Source: Limnanthes douglasii subsp. nivea
Taxonomy: Eukaryota > Streptophyta > Magnoliopsida > Brassicales > Limnanthaceae
DNA: 64,000 bases
NCBI GenBank assembly: GCA_036936605.1
Contig: JAUPFV010000005.1
Span: 192,260,958-192,324,957, forward strand
Direction of reading: 5' to 3'
The first letter of the stretch is position 1. Every line of letters starts with the position of its first letter. The position numbers and the translations under genes are program-made. Positions 55,201-64,000 of this stretch are shown here, piece after piece. The notes beneath the pieces were generated by a model. That model searched no databases. It saw only the letters and a program-made list of their open reading frames with translations, and was not told where the DNA came from.

Positions 55201-58200
55201 TCAGCCTTCCAACAACATCAAGAACATCATACACGAGGAGGTGACCGTCAGCAACAAAGGGGAATTCAAGGTAGTGGGCTTCTCTGCAGAAGATAAGTCT
55301 CATCTTCTTAATGCTTCAAAATTCACACTGGTTGCTAAATTCGCATTAGGTAGACCTAATGTAATGACAATACAAAAAATTCTTGATAAATTGAAGCTTA
55401 AAGATGAAGTTAGCTTATCTATACTTAATAAATTGCCCATTTTTATTGACTTATCAAGCTTAGATGACCTTAAAATTATCTGGAAATGAAATGTTTGGTC
55501 TTTTGACCAACATTCCACGAGGTTAATAAAATGGGAACCAAACTTTAGTAATAAAAAAGAATCACAAGTTACCCTTGTGTGGGTAACTTTTCCAAAAATT
55601 CATATTTATCTCTATAATAGATATACAATTCACCATATATCTAAAGATTTAGGTACTCCATTGGATATATGGATACCTAATAAAAACATTGTCAGGCACA
55701 ACTATTGTCAGGCTTGGATAGAAATGGATGTATCCAATCTTGTCAATAAAAAGATATAGATAAACTTCGGGAACCAAGATGGTTATTGGATATATATTAT
55801 ATATGGGAATATCCCATTGTATTTTCTTGAATGTAATCATCTTGAACATAAAAATCATCAATGCATGCAAAGTCAATAAATTTTTTGAACCAAATACAAA
55901 TCAAATTTTAGATATCACAGAAGATCAAACAATAAACAAGTTACATGTTAAAAACACCAAAGTTAGGGTCCCCAATGTGGAAATCCATAATTATGAAAGA
56001 ACCTAACTTTGAACATCTTAAATAAAAAACATGAAAAAGGTTACTATTAAAGTCACTAGTAACAATGTCAATTAAATCCAACAAACAAACCTTCAACAAT
56101 CTAAACCAATTGAACAAAAAGGAAACATATCGAATGAGCATGAATCAGAAATGATTGATGCCCTTCAATCCATTAAAATTGGTAATAGGTTTGAATGTTT
56201 AAATGACTCATCAGATGACGAGCCTCTCTCAAATTTCCCTCATTATACTCTAACTGGAAACCTCCCAGTTTCTCCTAATAAAGAAAGAAACATGGATAAA
56301 TATCCTTAGAAAAAAATCAAAATTTTAAAACCTAAAAAATTATATAGTGTGAGCAAAACAATGGATCATAAGAAACCTAAACAACCTCCATTTAATATTA
56401 AATGACAGTCAAAATACTGAATTGGAATATTAGAGGATTTAGTAATAAAAAACATCCAGACGACTAAAATGTCTTGTAAAATATGATAATATAAAGTTCA
56501 TGGTTATACAGGAACCTACAATCTCTGATTTAAGAATTGAAAACACCCTCAAAATTCTTGGTTTTCACCATAGTATTGCTTACACTAACAATAAAATATG
56601 GATAATGTGGAAAACTCTGTTTAAGGTGAATTTGTTCAGTGACAAAGAGCAACTCATACACCTTAAAGTTTTCCATCTTAACATGAATACGAAATTTCAT
56701 GTTACAGTTGTCTATGTTAAATGCTCTAGGATTAACAGGATTCCTCTTTGGAACAACTTGAGAGAGTTATCCAAAAAACCACTAGAGTGGATTCTCACGG
56801 GTGACTTTAATTGTATAACAAATATTAATGAGCAATTGCCATGTTCAACTTTGTGTTTATAAAGCCTTGATGACTTTAACAACATGATTTTGGAATTTTT
56901 CCTTGAAGATACTGGGTTTATTGGATCCCGTTACACTTGGACCAATAATATAAATTGGAGAAGGCTTGATAGAGTTTTAATTAATTCCCAAATGAGAAAC
57001 TATTTTGACTCAATCTAAATCAAACACTTAAGAAAAACATGCTCTGTTTAACATTAGCAAACAATCTTCTCAAACCAAAATATAACTTCAGGTTGTTAAA
57101 CATGTGGAACCAACATCATTATTTTCATAAAATCATATAGGTTTTTTGGAATATACATATCCCCGATCCTTATTTACATATTTGTTTGGAAAAAATTGAA
57201 AAGACTTAAGATAATTCTTAACTCTTGGAATCATGATGTCTTTGCAACATCTTCAGTGTTGTTTCCAAAACTTATGAGGAAGTCAGTTACTTTAAAAACA
57301 ATTTTCAAATTTCTTAAGATATTGAAGATGAAGAAATGCTGTAAAAATATAAATCCAATCAATTTCTTTTCTTGAAAAGAGAAAAAGCTTATTAGAAGCA
57401 AAAGAACAATATTAATTGGTTGAAGTATGGAGATAAAGATACATTTTCTTCCATAATTCTATAAAGAAAAGACAAAAGACAAATATAGTAATTAACATTA
57501 AGCATGAGAACTCTTGGATTGATGATAAAAAAAGAATGAGTGAATTAGCCGTAGATTACTTTAAAAATCTACTAACTAATAACAATACAATCAACCACTT
57601 TAATGATTACTTTGACATAATTCCTAATTTAATAACTGAAACATATAATAATGCTCTAGTGGCAATTCCAACTACATAGTAAATCTATAAAACTATTAAG
57701 TCAATGAAAATCAATAGCGATGCTGGTCCATATGGATTTAAGGCAACATTTTATCAATCTTGTTGGCATATAATAAAAATGACCTCTATTTAGTTATTGC
57801 TGATTTCTTTAAATGAAAGAGTGGCCCTAATGACATTTATACCACTAGCATTTGCCTTATTCTCAAAACTCATCACCCTAAATATTGGAAAGATTTTAGA
57901 TATATAAGTTTTTGAACTTTTTTAATAGAATGTTATAAAAAATATCAATGATAGAATAACTGTTATTCTCCTTAAATTAACCTCCCATGAGCAATGAGGG
58001 TTTGTTTATGACTAGAAAAATCCATGATCAGATCATTCTTGCTCATGAAATTATATATAATATTAATAAGAAAATAAGAGGCAACAATATTATCCTTAAA
58101 ATAGATATAACCAAAGCTTTTGATAAGATTTCACATAGATTCATCTTTGATATAATAAAAGAATTTGTATTTCATTGTAACTTTATTAATCTAATAAAAA

Positions 58201-58722
58201 ATAGTATCGGTTTTGTGTTCTTCTGAGTTTTAATTAATGGAGAATTACATGGTTTCTTATCGGGATTGAATGATATTAGGTATAAGGATCCAATCTCCCC
58301 CAGCCTATTTATAATAGCTTTGTAATTCCTCATTAAAGGAATGAACAATCTATTCAATATCCATCATGATATGTTTTTAAAAACCAGAAGCCAAATGAAA
58401 ATCAATTGTTTGGTATATGCTCATGATTTTGTGATATGTGTTAATTGATCAAAAAATAACATAGATATATTAACCCTCTTCTTGAATTTATACAAAAATA
58501 TGTTGACCAAATTATAAACATTAAAAAATCCAACTTAATCAGTTCTCCTAAACTAATCCCTCACATAATTAGATTTCTTGAAGTAACAACTGGTTTCAAA
58601 TACAAAGTCCTTCCAGTAAGTACTTAGGTATACATATTAATAACAATAATAAGGCGAACAAAGATGATGAGTTGGTTAATAATATTATGGAAAACATATA
58701 TAAATGAGACTATTTCTCTCTT

Positions 58723-58753
<31 letters not shown>

Positions 58754-61049
58754 TATTCAGAGACAAATTAATACTAATTCAATCAATACTAATGGCCTTG
58801 CAATTATTACACTCAATAATACAACCTAGCTAGCTAACCTTTTAATTAGATTCATTTGGGGGTCCAAATCCTTTACAAAATTATTAATTGGATTGTTTAG
58901 GACACAATTTGCATTCCTTACAATGAAGGTGGACTTAATGTAAGGAAAATCAGTGACTTACAGGATACATATTCTTGTAAGCTTTGGTTCAACTTCAGAG
59001 AAAACAACTCCTTGTGGGCTAAATATATGAATTCTGTTTACAATAAAAACAAGCATCGCCTTCAACTGAAAAACACAATTCAAAAGTCTATTACTTGGAG
59101 AAGACAAAGTAGGATTAAATCAATTGCTGAACCTCATGTTCTTTGGATATTATAAAAATTAAATAGTTTTTTTTGCTAGAAAAATGGTTCATAAAACTGC
59201 CTCTAATCCAATTAACATACTTTGAAAAGAATGATTGGTATAAATCAGATTGTGTTAATACCTTTTGGGATAATAACTCATGGAATATAAATAATTCATG
59301 TTCTAGTATTACACGATTTTACATAAATAAGATTATGACTCTTAAAATAAACTTAGATAGAGAAGATAAGATCATTTGGGCATTATAAAAATAAGGAAAG
59401 TTTGAAACTAAATCAACTTGGAACCACTTCAGACAAAAAATCTAATTTCTGATCTTTTCACTAAGATTTTGCATAATATAATCCCCACCAAGTTTTCCTT
59501 TTTACTCTGGAAAACCGTGAAAGGTTAGATATTTGTTGATACCAACCTTCAGATAAAACACTTTATCTTAGATTCTAAATGCATGTTTTGTAAAAATATT
59601 AAATTTGTCAATCATTTGTTCGTTAACTGTCTAATAACTTGGAATATTTTGAATTATTACTCTATCATTTTCAACATCTAAATCAGTAGAATCATGAATT
59701 TAAAGCATATTGTTAGATGCTGACATTGGTCCACTAACAAGAACATACATATTAGAATAATTGTTTCCTACAATAATAACTTGGACAATTTGGTATTATC
59801 AAAATAAGAAGATGCATGATGATCTTGTGGTTACCACTAATCAAGTATATAATAAGATCAATCATTTTCTTTCATATTTTAATACTACTAACTCTTTTAA
59901 AAATAACTTATGGGTTGGAGACACCAAAATAGCTAATCTAGGTATATTATTTAATACTGGAAACAATAAGAGTATTCGAGTTATTAAATGGAAAGCCCCA
60001 AATGAAAACACAATTAAAGTAAACTGTGATAGTTCGTGCTCTATGAATGGTGAATCTGATGGTGCTGGTCTATTTAAGGATATTAATGGGACTATGATCC
60101 AATATTATGGTAGAATTTATGGTAAAGTCACCCCATGATTGTTGAAGCATTGACCTTATTAGATGGCTTTATTATCTGCAAACTTAAATGTTTTAAAAAT
60201 GTTGATGTGGAATCTGATTCTAAGTTGCTTATTAATATGCTAGCTACGTGTTCTGCCCCTTGTTATTGCATTCTAATATGAATTACTGTAGGAAATTAAT
60301 CATTCCTATCAAAATCAAGCAGCTGACTGGTTGTCCAGATGGAGTCTAAGATGTAAGATGGAATTAGACCATGATAACATTAAATCCCTTAACCCTCTAA
60401 GGGCTATTGTGATATTAGAGAGTTTATGTGATTTGATTTATAATCAATGAACCAATCCTATGAAATTTATATGTTATAATACTCTGGGACTCCATGGACC
60501 AAGATCTGCTTTCATTATATGGGCAATACCGATCTACTTTAGTAGATCATATGGATGTAGAAAAAGCTTCTGATTTTTATGAATTGGAAACATCTATTTT
60601 CCATTTCTATTTACCTAATTCATATTTTTGTTTCGTGTGTTCCCGGGAGGAATTCGATCTCTCCCTTCAATCTCAGTCATTTTAAGTATTCTAATCCTTT
60701 TAAGGACCATCAAATGGTTCAAGATGTCCTTCACAAGACTCGAGAAGAATATGGTATGTCCAAAACGTATGAATTGTTCAAAGAAGGGTTCTTCTCTATT
60801 TGTTGTTGATGTTTTGAGGAAAGGTTCAAGGTTTGTTCAAAGAAGACTCATCATTATGTTGCAGACGAAGATATCCTCATCCAGGGAAGTTATTCTCTTT
60901 TTGGTTTCTTCATAGCCAAGCTACATATCTTGTTATTCAAGTAAATGTAATTAATGGTAAATTATTAAGGAATTAAACATAATTGCTTCAAGTTGATGTG
61001 TCCCGAGTTTAATATTCATTCAATAAAGTTTTTAACTTTTGAAAAAAAA
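55201..61049 (+). pseudogene. LINE B (L1-type) with ORF1, ORF2 and poly(A) end
   Basis: ORF1: 55241-55830 with a DUF4283-like domain (FKVVGFSAEDKSHLLNASKF, WVTFPKIHIYLY, GTPLDIWIPN) and a worn zinc knuckle (CNHLEHKNHQCM). ORF2 starts at ATG 56402 (MTVKILNWNIRGFSNKKH): endonuclease WILTGDFNCITN, FIGSRYTWTNN, RRLDRVL; RT KIDITKAFDKISH, PISPSLFI and YAHDF where the catalytic YADD should be; zf-RVT; RNase H (IKVNCDSSCSMNGESDGAG, about 60020-60080). A 3' region of about 680 bp ends with AATAAAG and an A9 run (61041-61049), taken as the poly(A) end. Many stops; sister of LINE A. Confidence 0.86.
61022..61049 (+). terminator. LINE B polyadenylation signal and A-tail
   Basis: CAATAAAG is followed 15-20 bp later by nine A residues. 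Typical LINE 3' terminus; I could not locate a matching 5' target duplication. Confidence 0.55.
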
Positions 61050-61054
61050 ACACA

Positions 61055-62125
61055 AAGTTAACAATAAAGAAACCAAAATAAATCAAACATACAACAATAT
61101 ATTTAACGTGGTTTGGATCGTTAAAAACTTCATCATCAATAGACAATGAAAACTATACATATAGGAGGTTGCAATAAGTTTCTTCAAACACAAAAAACTC
61201 AACTACTCATCTTTTGTTATAAACCACTCACAACTTACAAAAGGAATTATGGATCTTAGAGTATATCTTCAAGTGTTAAACCTCTACCTCACTATACTTC
61301 CTAAAACAAGACAAAACGAAAAACTTTCTGTCACTATAAATTCTTGAAGTCTTACAGCCACGCCAAACAAAGTTCAATCTTCTCTCTTTAGTTTATATAG
61401 AATCAGGATAAGGAGCAAAGAAAATCCAATATAAACCTTTGAATATAAATTTTATAAGAAATACATAAAAAGTAAAACCAATCACACAAGCCAGATTTAA
61501 CGAGCATCAGATTGTGAAGAAATCCTACATCCACGGGCAACGACCACATATTGTATATAGTTGAATATTACAATAAAATTTTCTCAAACAAAACTAACAC
61601 AACCATTCTTCTCCTCTTACAAATTTTGATCATCTTACAAAATTACTATGGATATCAATGATTATCTATTACCATATTTCTCTCTCTAATATCAAACATG
61701 TTTGAGATTTTCTCTCTCTAGCAATAGGCACTAGCACCGCTCTCAGTACGGATTTTATACTTATTTTCCATTATATATAGAACAAATGATGAATGAGTTG
61801 AGCACTGAAGCTCATCATAGAAATTTACAACATATTTTCTAGAACAATAAACAGAAACGACGCTGCAATCGTGAATTATGTACGACCGTACGCTATGACA
61901 ACTAACTACACAACCAATGTTGATATTATATCATGTATTATCTTGTTCATTTATCAACGATTCTTAGATCAACAATTACTTGATAAATGAGATTAATCTA
62001 TCATTTTTCATATTCGACACTTAAAGATTCGATAACTATAACCCTAATTTTTTTGGTTTACTCAAATCACTGGCTCTTAAATCTTTGGTTGAAGTGAACG
62101 AGTCACTTTTAGGTTACACTTAACA
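61055..62125 (-). repeat. Copia LTR, minus strand
   Basis: Read on the minus strand it starts TGTTAAGTGTAACC (62125) and runs about 1.07 kb to TTTATTGTTAAC. It has a TATATATA box near 61771-61780, a CGTGGATGTAGGA word and AACCACGTTAAAT, all common in plant copia LTRs. Its beginning and end resemble the shorter LTR at 62410-62651. No ORF. Confidence 0.65.
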
Positions 62126-62409
62126 ATAATAGGATTTAAAAACTCACGTTTTTATTTTTTAAACAAGTTATATATTTTTTTCTATTTTGAAAATTATGCA
62201 TCAAATAAACAAAATTAGAAAATAAATAAAATAAATGAGAGTTTGAAAAAACAATAAAATAAACATTAAAAAATAAAACACAATTTAATTCTAAATGACA
62301 ATAAAAAGTTTATAAAAGTTTCAATAATATATCTAAATTTATAATTAGACATTTCTAAAATTTAATCTGATATTAGGAAATTCGTTCATTTTAAGACAAA
62401 ATTATCACA
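62126..62409. other. AT-rich spacer between copia LTR pieces
   Basis: Poly(A)/AT-rich sequence with no gene or clear repeat. Confidence 0.5.
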
Positions 62410-62651
62410 ATATTTGATGTAAATAACAAATAAAAGAAAATGTAAAGAAACTTAAGTGCATAAGACAATATTTAACGTGGTTTGAATTGTGGAATTAAGT
62501 TTTTGTCTACCGCAACAACCTAACATATTTAAGTAACAACTTAAGCTCTACCTTGAGAGTTTCAATAGTTCATGCATATGCATATCTTCGGCTAATTCAT
62601 CTTTGATCCATGTAGTATTACCGACGAGTTACTTCTAGCGTACACCTAACA
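62410..62651 (-). repeat. Internally deleted copia 3' LTR, minus strand
   Basis: Starts TGTTAGGTGTACGCTAGAAG (62651), directly after a GGAGAAT polypurine-type end of the pol region, and ends near AACCACGTTAAATATTG. It shares both ends with the 1.07-kb LTR but lacks its middle. Confidence 0.6.
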
Positions 62652-62739
62652 ATTCTCCACATAGGTTTATGGTTACTTCAGCAACTGTTGCATCCAATAT
62701 TATACTTTTTAGAGACAAGCTCATTTGCACGCCCAAACT

Positions 62740-63993
62740 TGAAGAAGTCTCACACATTTCGTGAGCTTTGAAATTGGAAATAATTTTTCAGAGCATTTGA
62801 AGGATTTGCCTTGTTAACAATTTTAGCCACCTTCACTTGCTCTCTCTCTCACGTCTCAGATAAAGTGCAACTTGATATCTACATGTTTAGTTCGATCATG
62901 GAATTTCAGATTCTTCAGTAAATGAAGAGAACTAATGTTATCAACCAACATAATCACATCTTGCTATACACCACTATTTTAATTCAACAATTTAATCAGC
63001 CAAATAACTTCTTCAATAGCTTATATAGAAGTCATATATTTATCTTTCATTGATGATAATGCAACCAACTTCTGTATACAAAATTTCCACCTAACCAATC
63101 CTCCAAGCACAATATATATGATAACTCGAAGTAGACTTCCTTGTGTCAAGACAGCCTGTATAATGAGAGTCCACATACCCTTTCATCGCAATATAAGTTG
63201 TATCATTCGGATTGTAATACAACCTTACAATAGTTGAACCTTAAACTATATCATGAGCCACTTGAATGAATGCCAATATGGCTTCCCTATATTAGATATA
63301 AATATACTCAAAACACTTCTGATCTGCAGCTTCGGTTGGTGCTTGAATGTCACTGAGTTTGAATTATACATCAATGAAAGTTCCAACCTCTTCGATTTCG
63401 GAAATAGAGAACTTTTTTTGGACCTTCTATATATATATATATACGAATCGAGATAAGAATAAATAACCTATCGACATGTTATTTATTCTATCACACAAAT
63501 TATTATTTTAGCCTCTTTCATATCTCTTATCTCAAACTCTCATTTTAGCTTAAGTCTTCACTGTTTCAATCATTTTCTTATTTCTTCTAGCTATTAAGTT
63601 ACCATCCACATACTATAGTTATGGAACTTGTCTTTCTATGTGTGCTTCTTCATTCCAAAAATATAATTATCATAATAGTTACGTATATACTTGATGAATC
63701 TAAAAAACAACCAAAAAATATATTCAACTGTTTATGCGACTGTTTCAGGCCATAGAAAGGTCTTTCAACAAATACACATCTCCTTCCTCTCATTCTTCAA
63801 ACCCTTTCGGCTGACATATATAAATTGTCTCTTCAAATTCACGTACAAACAGGAAGTAATAATATTCATTTGATTTAACTCTGAATCAAATCTAGAAATG
63901 ATTAACAACAAAACCATTATTGAGGTTTGTTTCACAACCGATAAAAATATATCATTGAAATCAACATTTTGTGTGTGAAAAACCTTATCCACC
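62740..63993 (-). pseudogene. Ty1/copia pol remnant (RT and RNase H), minus strand
   Basis: Runs in from beyond the right edge. The RT part reads VDKVFHTQNVDFNDIFLSVV, SIMVLLLIISRFDSELNQMN, QFIYVSRKGLKN (63992-63765). A degraded gap follows, then RNase H on the same strand: GYVDSHYTGCLDTRKSTSSY (about 63185-63125), KLVALSSMKDKYMTS, DNISSLHLLKNLKFHDRTKH and VDIKLHF (to about 62870). In the RNase H the residues around DS, E and the second D are partly changed. Its 3' LTR is at 62651. Frames shift several times; not functional. Confidence 0.85.
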
Positions 63994-64000
63994 AGTCTAC

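Larger units (their letters stand above)
52797..60375 (+). repeat. Segmental duplication, copy 2
   Basis: Colinear with 26652-32672; longer by about 1.5 kb because it keeps LINE ORF1 sequence (54368-55840). The right limit is set by the Tat insertion in copy 1, so the real duplication may extend further. Confidence 0.88.

Noticed and set aside
60494..60915. Three overlapping frames after LINE B RNase H
   Set aside because: They lie before the poly(A) end and have no recognised domain; most likely LINE 3' untranslated sequence.
63253..63456. 67-codon plus-strand frame
   Set aside because: It overlaps the minus-strand copia RT/RNase H remnant and includes a TA microsatellite.

Overview
This is nuclear DNA of a flowering plant, probably a eudicot. 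It is AT-rich, contains no intact host gene that I can support, and is built almost entirely of nested, decayed transposable elements: Ty1/copia, Ty3/gypsy of the Tat lineage, plant L1-type LINEs, a Mutator-like element (MULE), a non-autonomous hAT-type element and a Stowaway-type MITE. The density of nesting, the stop codons in nearly every reading frame and several short tandem arrays suggest heterochromatin or a repeat-rich intergenic block.

Layout. 1-1400: copia pol remnant (+). 1490-4125: LINE remnant (+). 4885-5945: inverted-repeat element split by a hAT-like element (4938-5811, 8-bp target duplication). 5946-10830: AT-rich DNA with dispersed-repeat pieces, a palindrome cluster upstream of a TATA box, a 30-bp minisatellite, a GA tract and an unidentified minus-strand gene relic. 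10831-19870: complete but decayed Tat-lineage gypsy element with LTRs, tRNA-Arg-type primer site, gag, protease, RT, two RNase H domains, integrase, an antisense ORF and TAATT target duplications. 19873-20590: tandem repeats. 20960-26585: callose synthase retropseudogene interrupted by an array of three short LTRs (21878-26542) whose two internal regions carry fragments of unrelated host genes: PPR protein, phosphatidylglycerophosphate synthase, aspartic proteinase and KEA potassium antiporter. 26652-32672: first copy of a segmental duplication (MULE end, flank, LINE A). 32673-36300: second, 3'-truncated Tat element. 36300-41155: putative remnant of an inverted Tat-like element with a plus-strand accessory ORF and a 61-bp tandem array. 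41250-44590: minus-strand LINE holding a Stowaway MITE at its edge. 44921-53544: 8.6-kb MULE with TIRs and a 9-bp target duplication, encoding transposase, an OTU-type protease, two unknown small proteins and a plant mobile domain (PMD) protein. 52797-60375: second copy of the segmental duplication (MULE end, flank, LINE B), LINE B continuing to a poly(A) end near 61049. 61055-64000: minus-strand copia LTRs and pol remnant.

How the parts work together. None of the elements looks autonomous today. In the Tat element gag-protease and RT lie in one frame separated by an amber codon, and the same amber codon is present in the second copy. The three-LTR array has a copia-type primer site (initiator Met tRNA) but no recognisable gag or pol, so it would have depended on helper proteins; its two units share one scaffold but carry different spliced host fragments, which is the most unusual feature of the window. 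The MULE groups transposase, protease and PMD modules separated by short ACGCCA/TGGCGT palindromes. Relative ages can be read from nesting: the LINE and MULE end preceded the segmental duplication, and the second Tat element entered LINE A after it.
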